64,000 nt of DNA from contig NZ_NAPS01000003.1 of NCBI RefSeq assembly GCF_004323185.1, forward strand, positions 206,191 through 270,190. The letters run 5' to 3'. This document shows positions 57,001 through 64,000 of the stretch, piece after piece. Below the pieces are notes generated by a model. The model ran no database searches. It saw only the letters and a list, made by a program, of their open reading frames with translations, and was not told where the DNA came from. Made by a program: the position numbers and the translations under genes. The stretch comes from Westiellopsis prolifica IICB1. GTDB lineage: Bacteria; Cyanobacteriota; Cyanobacteriia; Cyanobacteriales; Nostocaceae. Position 1 is the first letter of the stretch; each line of letters starts with the position of its first letter.

Positions 57001-58647
57001 GTTTGCATATTGTGATCCTTGTCCAGAAAACATGAAAATAACAGGCTGTTCTCTATGTTCCTGATATACAGTAAAAATTTGTTCTTGGTCTTGTATCTCT
57101 AAGATATTTACAACATTTTGAACATTCTGACATACTAACACCCGGCGATAGTTAAAAGCCCTACGACCGACTTGTAAAGTATAAGCGACATTAGCTAAAT
57201 TTATTTCTATATTTTGTTTAAAATATGCCAATAAATTTGTAGTTGCGACTTCTAAAGCTGTGCTAGTTTTGGCTGATAATAATATTAATTGCCAAGGGCG
57301 CGATTCTAGATACGTGTTATGGCACGTCTCTACAACTGGAGCTTCTTCCAAAATGACATGGGCGTTAGTTCCACCAAAACCCAATGAACTAATTCCCGCT
57401 CTCCGGGGAGTATTATTAGTTTCCCAATCGGTCAATTTAGTATTAACATAGAACGGACTATTTACAAAATCAATTTCAGGATTGGGAACTTCAAAATTGA
57501 TGCTAGGAGGTATTTGTTTATGTTTTAACGCTTGTACAGTTTTTATGAGACTTGCTATACCAGCTGCTATATCTAGATGACCAATATTTGGTTTTACTGA
57601 ACCAATTGCACAGAAGCCATTTCTTTGTGTAAAAGCACGAAAAGCTTTAGTCAACGCTGCAATTTCTACTGGATCTCCAGCAGCAGTTCCAGTTCCATGA
57701 GTTTCGATATAAGAAATATCATCAGCATCGATTCCTGCATTTGCTAAAGCTTCCACAATAACTTCAGCCTGACCATTTACACTAGGTGCGGTATAGCTAA
57801 CTTTTAAAGAACCATCATTGTTAATTGCTGAACCTTTAATAACCGCATGAATATAATCTCGATCTGCTATTGCATCTTTTAATCTTTTTAAAACAACTAT
57901 ACCAAGCCCACTGCCAAAAATGGTACCTTGGGCTTTAGCATCAAAGGCTCGACAATGACCATCAGGAGATAAAATTCCATCCTGTTCATAGAAATAACCT
58001 GACTTTTGTGGAACTATAATTGTCACTCCACCAGCTAAAGCAATATCACACTCTTCATCAAGTAGACTTTTACAGGCTAAATGTAAAGCAACTAATGAAG
58101 TAGAGCAGTAAGTTTGAATACCTATACTTGGTCCTTTTAAATTTAATTTATATGAGACATTAGTTGCTAAAAAATCTTTGTTAAAAGTATAGTTGCTAGA
58201 AATATCTCTGGAATTAACGTTATTATATATATTATTAAAAAAGTAAGTATTTGTGCTAACACCAGCATAAACCCCTATTAAACCTTCATAGGTTTCTGGG
58301 TCATATCCAGCGTTTTCAAGAGCTGACCAGGCACATTCTATAAACAGGCGATGTTGGGGGTCAATTAGTTCAGCTTCTTTGGGAGTGTAACCAAAGAATC
58401 TAGCATCAAAATGTTGAATATCTGGTAATATAGGCGCTGCTTTCACATAATTCGGATCATTTAAAACGTTCTTTTCAAGATTTAAATCTGCTAAATCATG
58501 ATTGGAAAAAAATGAAATAGACTCAACTTTATTTTGGATATTATGCCAAAATTCATCAACATTATTCGCACCAGGGAAACGACCAGACATCCCCACTATG
58601 GCTATATCTAAATTTGCTGTTGATTCTTGTGTTATTTCATTAATCAT
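54031..58647 (-). CDS. Modular PKS: KS-AT-KR(degenerate)-ACP
   Basis: 1538 aa. The KS has Cys181 in QTYCSTSL, ETHGTGT and NIGHLD. The AT has GHSIGE (Ser633) and HAFH, so malonyl is expected. The KR region is degenerate: the nucleotide motif TGGLGGIG reads FGGLDSIE (about 1160), HAAG is lost (GVISSTGIK), and the Lys of APKV is replaced (FDLQRR), although Tyr is still present (LYSAANHLIDTL). So it is probably inactive and the beta-ketone is kept. The ACP has LGGDSL (Ser1479), followed by the docking tail LSEEEVEALLAK. It is a close relative of the module at 58681, whose KR is intact and whose AT is not. A palindromic GTAGAGAC-type repeat is built into the KS-AT linker. Confidence 0.92.
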   Translation of the reverse strand: MINEITQESTANLDIAIVGMSGRFPGANNVDEFWHNIQNKVESISFFSNHDLADLNLEKNVLNDPNYVKAAPILPDIQHFDARFFGYTPKEAELIDPQHRLFIECAWSALENAGYDPETYEGLIGVYAGVSTNTYFFNNIYNNVNSRDISSNYTFNKDFLATNVSYKLNLKGPSIGIQTYCSTSLVALHLACKSLLDEECDIALAGGVTIIVPQKSGYFYEQDGILSPDGHCRAFDAKAQGTIFGSGLGIVVLKRLKDAIADRDYIHAVIKGSAINNDGSLKVSYTAPSVNGQAEVIVEALANAGIDADDISYIETHGTGTAAGDPVEIAALTKAFRAFTQRNGFCAIGSVKPNIGHLDIAAGIASLIKTVQALKHKQIPPSINFEVPNPEIDFVNSPFYVNTKLTDWETNNTPRRAGISSLGFGGTNAHVILEEAPVVETCHNTYLESRPWQLILLSAKTSTALEVATTNLLAYFKQNIEINLANVAYTLQVGRRAFNYRRVLVCQNVQNVVNILEIQDQEQIFTVYQEHREQPVIFMFSGQGSQYANMGRELYEVEVTFRRYVDTCAEILQPHLGFDIRDLLFPNSEKMETANQKLQQTAFTQSALFVIEYALAKLLMSWGVLPAAMIGHSIGEYVAATIAGVFSLEDALFIVAKRGQLMQQLPQGSMLAIPLPEKEVRSLILNSVEIAAINSQNSCVVSGTKEAIATLKNQLSSQSVECRLLHTSHAFHSQMMSPILEEFVQCFKKIKLNPPHIRFISNVSGSWITDTQATNPNYWSQHLRQTVRFSDGISQILKQFTGIFLEVGPGRTLSTLTKQHLGINAKQHILTSLRRVQEQQSDVSFLLKTLGQLWLFGVDIDWSGFYTHEQRHRLPLPTYPFERQRYWIDAKSSSTSLNNKLTKLGQKQDISDWFYIPSWKRSLLTHSSSDPVKSNQTKWLFFVDDLGVSEELIKALENQDNNIIIVKTGEKFEKKDECIYTINPCIDQDYDIFFKELIALGKFPKNIAYFWSLNNYNNYHSENYLEFQSLLFISQSLSKLKIDQSLQLWVVSNHIQEVDGNEIINPEKATVLGLCQVISQEYPQITCRSIDIALTNYLNIKDKKHQVYESKIIDQLLNEFTAVSSDLVVAYRGSHRWVQTFEPVHLTSAVEEKLPLKKHGVYLFFGGLDSIEVVLAEYLIKNFQAKLIFIEDLDFPEQYDFSQWLKTHDQEDEISCKIQQLQVLENLSADILVIRADKTDDQQIRQIFLSENIEQINGVISSTGIKREKIFGSIPEIGKIESKKLFDLQRRQITVLAQLLENINLDFCIVFSSLSSILGGFGLGLYSAANHLIDTLINQHNQNNYLPWYTINCDKIQLNFTPKSDTIEQASGEKLAINPTETIEVFKRILSLDQKTQIVVSTVDIKTRHNHAFNLDYPANSKYSNQLYLSPRYSRPQLSNSYIAPTSELEKQITQIWQDVLGIAEVGIYDNFYELGGDSLIATQLVSRLRAKFPIDLPLRDLLLKAMIPAKQAEMIEQLLLEKIEQLSEEEVEALLAK
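57307..57332. repeat. Palindromic repeat inside a PKS linker (copy 1)
   Basis: Arms TAGATACGTG and CACGTCTCTA, 9 of 10 bp complementary, 6-nt centre. In-frame within the KS-AT linker of the 54031 gene, it encodes part of ETCHNTYLESRPW. The homologous linker of the 28123 PKS (EPSGSSRPW) lacks it. Confidence 0.75.
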
Positions 58648-58680
58648 AACTTTCTTAACTAGATAAATTCAATTTTTATT

Positions 58681-61600
58681 TTAGTTGGATTGCATTTTTA
58701 TCTGTCTTCTTCTTTGTCCTCGAATTAACCGTTGTTCAAAGGTATTTTTTTGAGGTTCTTCAGGAGTAAAAAGATTTGCCATTGAGCTTATATTTGGACA
58801 TTCGTACAACTTGGCAACAGAAAGGTTTGAATTAAATTTCTGATTTAGAATAGTAATAAGTTGAATACCTATAAGAGAATCACCACCAAGTTCAAAGAAG
58901 TTATCATAAATACCAATTTTTTCAATTCCAATAACTTCTTGCCAAATCTTAACTAGCTTTTGCTCAATTTCATTGCGCGGAGCAACATAATCGTTACTTA
59001 ATTCGGGTCTAGGATATTTTGACTTGGATGAATTAACAGTTTCTAAAAAATCTAGAGCTAATTTTCTATTGTCAGAATTGTATTCCTTAAGTACGTTTAA
59101 TAAGTCAAAAGTAGATATGACAACTTGAGGTATTGTATTTGCCAGAATTCTCATAAATATATCTACACCTTCATCAGGTAATATACCTTGTTGAAGATTT
59201 TCCAATCGCATTTGTTGCAGTCTTTGGGGTAATTCTGTATTCACAGCCATCCCTACTTGTTGCCAAGTATCCCAGTTAATACTAGTAGTAAACCTACCAT
59301 TTCGTGAAGTATTATAATGAGCAAAAGCGTCAAGGAAAGTATTCGCTGCACAATAATCTACCTGTCCAAATTCCGCGACAATTGAACTATTTGATGAGAC
59401 TAAAATCATGAAATCTAATTCAATATTTTTGAGTATTGTATCAAGAACTATTGTTCCTTTTACCTTCGGAGCCAAAATACTTTCTGCTTCTACTGGAGTT
59501 TTTCGTTGAATTGCACCTCCTCCAGGAACTCCAGCAGCATGAATGACGCCATTTATTTGACCAAATTTTTGTTGAGCTTGAGCGATCGCACTTTGCATTT
59601 GTTCTATATTACTAACATCAGCAGCGATCGCTAAAACTTCTGCACCGAAGTCTTCAATTTCTTGAATTTCGCGAATCTTACAGCTAGTAATATCAGTTTG
59701 ATCATGAGTGGATAACCATTGAGACCACTCATCTTTTCTGGGTAAAGTAGAACGTCCTACTAGCAGTAATTTTGCTTGTACAGTTCGAGCTAAGTATTCT
59801 GCTAAAACAAGTCCAATACCTCCGAGTCCACCTGTGATTAGATAGACTCCTTTTTCTCGTAATCGAGATTTTTCAGCTTTAACTTGATCAAAACGCACTG
59901 GCTCAAAACTCTGCACCCAACGATTTAAACCCCGATATGCAATTAATGTTTCGGAATTATCAACCGTCAATTCTATCAATAACTTTTCTATAAGTTGTCC
60001 TTCTTGCCAACTTCCGCTAGTAGGAAGAATCACATCAATACTACGACAACTGATATTTGTGTATTCTTGAGAAATAACTTTAACTGGACCAAGTAAAGTA
60101 GCTTTCTCTGGACAAAGCAATTCAGTTCCCGTCACTGGTTGTAGGTTATTAGAAATAACTGTGATTTGAAAATTATTCGTAGTTTCTTGTCTGCCTAAAG
60201 CTTGAACAATATATAATAAACTATAAAATCCTAAATTTTGAAGTTGTTCTAATTTATGTTCAATGACTGAAAGGGTGACATTCCATAAATGAATTATGTT
60301 TTTTGGTAACTGTTTTTTTCTCAATAATTCTTGAAATAAAATATCGTAATCATAATAATTACTCGGATTAATAGTATATTCATAATCGCTTATCTGTTTA
60401 AATTCATCACTAATTTTTACAGTAATTAAATTTTGGTTTTGGGTTTTTATTTGGTCAACCAATTTGATAGCCAATCCACAGTCATTGCTAAATACTAAAA
60501 TGAAAGATTTTTCAGGTACTAATTCTTTGTTATCAAGTTGTACTGGAGGTAAGGAAGGCTTCCAAAAAGGAATGTAAAACCAGTCAGCTATATCAGGTTT
60601 CTTGATTGGTGATTCTGGAGAGTGATTATTATTTTTAAGTGGCTTTTTAGCTTCAATCCAGTATCTTTGTCGTTCAAAAGGATAGGTAGGTAAAGGTAGG
60701 CGGTGACGTTGTTCTTCAGTATAAAATTCTGACCAATCTATTTCAACACCAAAAAGCCACAATTTGCCTAAAGTCTCTAACAAAAAGCCTACATCTGATG
60801 GTTGTTTTTGAGATAAGCAAGTTAGGACATGTTGTTTAGCATTAATATCTAAGTTTTGCTTGGTGATTGCACTTAAATTTGATCCCACCCCCACCTCTAG
60901 AAAAACACCTTCAAGCTGCTCTAATGTTCGAGAAATACTCTCGGAAAAATTTCCGATTTTTTGTAAACTCTGGCTCCAATAGTTGAGATTTGTAGCTTGT
61001 GCATCTGTAATCCAACTACCAGTTACATGAGAAATAAAGCGAATACTTGGTGGATTGAATTGAACTTTTTTGAGCAACTGTAGTTGTCCTTGATTTGCTA
61101 CCATTGCTAGCCCATCTTCAAGAGAAAATACACCTGCGATCGCAGCTGCAACATATTCCCCAATACCCTCACAAATCATTGCGTCTGGGCTTACTCCCCA
61201 TGACATCAATAACTCAGCTAAGGCGTATTCAACTGCAAATAATACGCTTTGAGCGATATCTGGTTGCTTTAGTTTTTGGCTAGCTGTTTCCATTGCTTGT
61301 GATTGTGGAAACAGTAGTTCACGGATATCTAGACCGAGATGAGGTTGCAAAGTTTCCGCGCAACTATCTATATGTCTGCGATATATCGCTTCGATTTCGT
61401 ATAATTCCCGACCTATGTTTGCATATTCTGATCCTTGTCCAGGAAACATGAAAATAACTGGGCAACGATTTTGCTGACAATGGTAACTAAAAATACTTTC
61501 TGAGTCTTGATTTTTCAGTAAATTAACTGCATTCTTCAGGTCTTTACAAACAATAATGCGCCGATGATCAAAAGCTCGACGACCTACTTGTAGGGTATAA

Positions 61601-63084
61601 GCTACATCAGGCAAGTTAATATTAGGATGTTGTTGAAGATAAGTAGCTAAATTTGCTGTTGCAGTTTCTAAGGCTGTGCTAGTTTTGGCTGATAATAATA
61701 TCAATTGCCAAGGGCGAGATTGTAGAGACGTGCCATGGTAGGTCTCTACGGCTGGAGCTTCTTCCAAAATTATATGGGCGTTAGTTCCGCCAACACCAAA
61801 AGAACTTACACCTGCTCTACGAGGTAAACTGTTAGTTTTCCACTCTGATAATTTGGTGTTGACGTAGAAAGGACTGTTAGCAAAATCTATCTCTGGATTA
61901 GGTTTTTCAAAGTGTAAACTAGGGGGTATTTGTTTGTGTTTTAATGCCAGAACTGTTTTAATTAAACCTGTCACACCTGCTGCTGTATCCAAATGCCCAA
62001 TATTAGTTTTTACTGAGCCAATAGCACAAAAACCTTTTTTATTTGTGCTAGCACGAAAAGCTTGTGTAAGAGCTTTGATTTCAATTGGATCTCCTAAAGG
62101 AGTTGCAGTTCCATGAGCTTCAATATAAGAAATCGTATCCGGTTCAACATCAGCTAAAGCAAGTGCTTCTAGAATTACTTCTCTTTGACCATTAACACTA
62201 GGTGCTGTATATCCAACTTTTAAAGAACCGTCATTATTGATAGCTGAGCCTTTAATTATAGCATGAATAAAGTCCCCATCATTAACAGCATCTTCTAATC
62301 TTTTTAACACAACAATTCCTAAACCATCGCCAAACACTGTTCCTTGAGCCTGAGCATCAAAAGTTCGACAATGTCCGTCAGGAGAATGCAGAACCCCCTC
62401 TTGATAGTGATAACCAGATTTTTGGGGTAGCTTGGCTATAGAAACACCACCAGCCAAAGCAATATCACTTTCTCCATTGAGCAAACTTTGACAAGCTAAG
62501 TGTACAGCTATTAATGATGTAGAACAATTATTCTGAACATTTATACTTGGACCAGTCAGATTTAATTTATAAGAAGTTTGTGTACTTAAATTATCTTTTT
62601 CATTACCAATAAAAATATTTAAAGCATCTACAGATTGTATTAAATCTTCATTGGAAAGTAAATTGTTAAATAAATAATTACTATTAGTTACACCCGCAAA
62701 AACCCCAATTTTACCATCGTATGATTCAGAATCATAACCCGCAGATTCCAAAGCTTCCCAGGCAGATTCTAAAAATAGACGATGCTGTGGATCTGTAATT
62801 TCAGCCTCTCTAGGAGTAAATCCAAAAAATGCAGCATCAAACAGTTCAATATCCTCTATTATACTTGCTGCCTTTATATAATTTGGGTTGTTGAGCAAAT
62901 CTGGATTTATACCCGTAGCTAGCAATTCTTCATCTGTAAAATGAGAAATTGATTCTACTCCATTTCGCAAATTTTTCCAAAACTGTTCAATATTTTTTGC
63001 ACCTGGAAAGCGTCCATTTATGCTAATAATGGCTATCTCATCGTTATCATCGAACTTATTCAATTCTTGTTCATTATTATTCAT
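58681..63084 (-). CDS. Modular PKS: KS-AT(inactive, deleted)-KR-ACP
   Basis: 1467 aa. The KS has Cys187 in an unusual context (QNNCSTSL), EAHGTAT and NIGHLD. The AT begins with MFPGQGSEY, but the nucleophile motif GHSIGE reads CEGIGE, with Gly640 for Ser. About 105 residues, including HAFH, are missing: GQLQLLKKVQFNPP joins what are distant segments in its relatives. The AT cannot load an extender. The KR is intact (TGGLGGIG about 1085, HAAGVPGGG without LDD, Tyr in DYCAANTF). The ACP has LGGDSL (Ser1403). With a dead AT the module needs malonyl in trans, or serves to pass on and reduce a chain. It follows the decarboxylase gene by 29 nt and precedes the related 54031 module. It carries a palindromic repeat in its KS-AT linker. 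Confidence 0.92.
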   Translation of the reverse strand: MNNNEQELNKFDDNDEIAIISINGRFPGAKNIEQFWKNLRNGVESISHFTDEELLATGINPDLLNNPNYIKAASIIEDIELFDAAFFGFTPREAEITDPQHRLFLESAWEALESAGYDSESYDGKIGVFAGVTNSNYLFNNLLSNEDLIQSVDALNIFIGNEKDNLSTQTSYKLNLTGPSINVQNNCSTSLIAVHLACQSLLNGESDIALAGGVSIAKLPQKSGYHYQEGVLHSPDGHCRTFDAQAQGTVFGDGLGIVVLKRLEDAVNDGDFIHAIIKGSAINNDGSLKVGYTAPSVNGQREVILEALALADVEPDTISYIEAHGTATPLGDPIEIKALTQAFRASTNKKGFCAIGSVKTNIGHLDTAAGVTGLIKTVLALKHKQIPPSLHFEKPNPEIDFANSPFYVNTKLSEWKTNSLPRRAGVSSFGVGGTNAHIILEEAPAVETYHGTSLQSRPWQLILLSAKTSTALETATANLATYLQQHPNINLPDVAYTLQVGRRAFDHRRIIVCKDLKNAVNLLKNQDSESIFSYHCQQNRCPVIFMFPGQGSEYANIGRELYEIEAIYRRHIDSCAETLQPHLGLDIRELLFPQSQAMETASQKLKQPDIAQSVLFAVEYALAELLMSWGVSPDAMICEGIGEYVAAAIAGVFSLEDGLAMVANQGQLQLLKKVQFNPPSIRFISHVTGSWITDAQATNLNYWSQSLQKIGNFSESISRTLEQLEGVFLEVGVGSNLSAITKQNLDINAKQHVLTCLSQKQPSDVGFLLETLGKLWLFGVEIDWSEFYTEEQRHRLPLPTYPFERQRYWIEAKKPLKNNNHSPESPIKKPDIADWFYIPFWKPSLPPVQLDNKELVPEKSFILVFSNDCGLAIKLVDQIKTQNQNLITVKISDEFKQISDYEYTINPSNYYDYDILFQELLRKKQLPKNIIHLWNVTLSVIEHKLEQLQNLGFYSLLYIVQALGRQETTNNFQITVISNNLQPVTGTELLCPEKATLLGPVKVISQEYTNISCRSIDVILPTSGSWQEGQLIEKLLIELTVDNSETLIAYRGLNRWVQSFEPVRFDQVKAEKSRLREKGVYLITGGLGGIGLVLAEYLARTVQAKLLLVGRSTLPRKDEWSQWLSTHDQTDITSCKIREIQEIEDFGAEVLAIAADVSNIEQMQSAIAQAQQKFGQINGVIHAAGVPGGGAIQRKTPVEAESILAPKVKGTIVLDTILKNIELDFMILVSSNSSIVAEFGQVDYCAANTFLDAFAHYNTSRNGRFTTSINWDTWQQVGMAVNTELPQRLQQMRLENLQQGILPDEGVDIFMRILANTIPQVVISTFDLLNVLKEYNSDNRKLALDFLETVNSSKSKYPRPELSNDYVAPRNEIEQKLVKIWQEVIGIEKIGIYDNFFELGGDSLIGIQLITILNQKFNSNLSVAKLYECPNISSMANLFTPEEPQKNTFEQRLIRGQRRRQIKMQSN
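61722..61749. repeat. Palindromic repeat inside a PKS linker (copy 2)
   Basis: Arms GTAGAGAC and GTCTCTAC around GTGCCATGGTAG; 11 of the outer 13 positions pair. In-frame in the KS-AT linker of the 58681 gene, it encodes part of ETYHGTSLQSRPW. Same family as 35790 and 57307. Confidence 0.8.
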
Positions 63085-63113
63085 AAAAAATACCTAAATA
63101 TACTTATCAGCAT

Positions 63114-64000
63114 CTATGCTAAGCTCTGATTAGTATCTAATAAATTTGAAATTGATAAATCTAAAGCAATCTGAATTTGATCATTTAGAACTGCATCAAT
63201 ATCATCTTGAGTAGTAAGCGGATTAGCAATGACAGCACGCAATGCAGTCACTGAAATTCCTTTTTCTAAACAAGTGATTGTTTTTGTTGTCCTTGAAATG
63301 AAAGTACGACCAGCTTGACGTTGAGTTTTTTGCAAATTTTCATTAAATAGATTAATTTGTTGATTATCAGTTTCTGTCAATTCATTTTTCGCTGCAAGTT
63401 CTCTTAAAGGCTCCGGGATATAGCGATAAAGAAGTAAATTTATATCCGGTTGAGATAATAACTCAAATTCGGGCATAGAACTGATACGAGCAGCCATATA
63501 TTGGGTTTTTTCAATTCCTGCATCAATCAAAAATTCATAACCTTTCAGCCCGATTAAATTTAGTCCAGCATGTAAAAATAATGCCATTCCCGGACGAGAA
63601 CCTTCTAAAGCGCGTTTACCTAAATCGAATGAATTTTTACGCATAGTGTAGCTAGCATTTTTTTCAATTGCTGAAGCTAGCTTTGGCTCACGCATAAATA
63701 CCATACCAATACCCATAGGTAAATACAGCTGTTTATGTCCATCAATTGTGACTGAATCAGCGCGTTCAATACCAATAAGTTTTTGTCGATGCTGTTCGGA
63801 AAATATGAGTGGACCACCCCAAGCAGCATCTACATGAAAATGAACATTTGCAGCTTGAGCAATATCTGCTATATCTGAAAGTGAATCTATGTTACCAGAA
63901 TCTGTAGTCCCGGCAATTCCTGCGATCGCAATAATATGTAAATTTTTCGCCTGACAATCTGCAACAGCTTGACGTAATGCCGATAAGTCTACTTGATTAT
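63114..64000 (-). CDS. PLP-dependent group II decarboxylase, 5'-partial (probable aspartate 1-decarboxylase type)
   Basis: The gene enters from the right edge; 294 codons to the stop are visible. PLP-binding features are clear: HVDAAWGG, with the Asp that contacts the pyridine nitrogen, and DGHKQLYLPMG, with the Schiff-base Lys. The remainder (RPGMALFLHAGLNLIG, LRAVIANPLTT) is typical of group II decarboxylases, and the tail resembles PanP-type aspartate 1-decarboxylases as I recall them. These make beta-alanine, which matches the beta-amino-acid-like code of the NRPS at 48959. Cryptophycin CrpG is a precedent for a cluster-borne decarboxylase making a beta-alanine unit. Glutamate, diaminobutyrate or aromatic substrates cannot be excluded. 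Confidence 0.85.
   Translation of the reverse strand, partial: NQVDLSALRQAVADCQAKNLHIIAIAGIAGTTDSGNIDSLSDIADIAQAANVHFHVDAAWGGPLIFSEQHRQKLIGIERADSVTIDGHKQLYLPMGIGMVFMREPKLASAIEKNASYTMRKNSFDLGKRALEGSRPGMALFLHAGLNLIGLKGYEFLIDAGIEKTQYMAARISSMPEFELLSQPDINLLLYRYIPEPLRELAAKNELTETDNQQINLFNENLQKTQRQAGRTFISRTTKTITCLEKGISVTALRAVIANPLTTQDDIDAVLNDQIQIALDLSISNLLDTNQSLA

Noticed and set aside
62500-62545. KS of the 58681 protein possibly dead because of QNNCSTSL
   Set aside because: The nucleophile Cys187 and both His motifs are present; only the residues before Cys are unusual.
1-64000. CRISPR arrays, tRNA or rRNA genes
   Set aside because: No regularly spaced direct repeats or RNA-gene signatures were seen; the repeated DNA is homologous PKS coding sequence and short palindromes.

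Overview
The window is a secondary-metabolite region of a cyanobacterium, most likely filamentous (Nostocales-type). The reasons are the many GCGATCGC (HIP1) octamers, the short AGTGCTG and GTAGAGAC repeats, and the cyanobacterial style of the PKS docking ends, fatty acyl-AMP ligase and MbtH protein. Almost everything is modular PKS/NRPS machinery. No rRNA, tRNA, CRISPR array or regulator gene was seen.

Plus strand, 1-41977: an assembly line that starts upstream of the window. In order: the tail of a PKS module (AT-KR-ACP); a KS-AT protein with a dead AT and no ACP; a complete beta-branching cassette (HMG-CoA-synthase-like enzyme, two enoyl-CoA hydratase-like enzymes, donor ACP); a KS-ACP protein whose KS has lost a catalytic His and whose AT has been excised; KS-AT-DH-CMT-KR-ACP with the KR Tyr replaced by His; KS-AT-DH-ER-KR-ACP; a glycine-coding NRPS module (C-A-PCP); and KS-AT-ACP-TE. 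Then come an SDR, a type II thioesterase, a free condensation-like acyltransferase, and a fatty-acid group: P450, ACP, a CylC-like putative dimetal halogenase/oxygenase, an IS630 remnant and a fatty acyl-AMP ligase. The simplest reading is that a fatty acid is activated, loaded on the ACP and modified. It would then be extended and beta-branched, reduced, condensed with Gly, extended once more without reduction, and released, possibly as a pyrrolinone or tetramic-acid-like end.

Minus strand, 64000-42490: a convergent cluster, read right to left. It holds a PLP-dependent decarboxylase (partial, probably making beta-alanine); PKS KS-AT(dead)-KR-ACP; PKS KS-AT-KR(dead)-ACP; a methyltransferase; an NRPS C-A-PCP-TE with a beta-alanine-like specificity code and a Cys-nucleophile TE; two tandem P450s; an SDR-like protein without the catalytic Tyr; a MATE exporter; MbtH; and an SDR. 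It could be a second pathway or the other arm of the same one.

The most unusual themes are these. A PKS module appears to be split around a beta-branching cassette and to depend on an AT acting in trans. Three AT sites are lost in one window. The PKS genes carry exact or near-exact recombination tracts. A P450 carries the 5' end of a neighbouring ACP gene. Palindromic repeats sit in-frame inside two PKS linkers.
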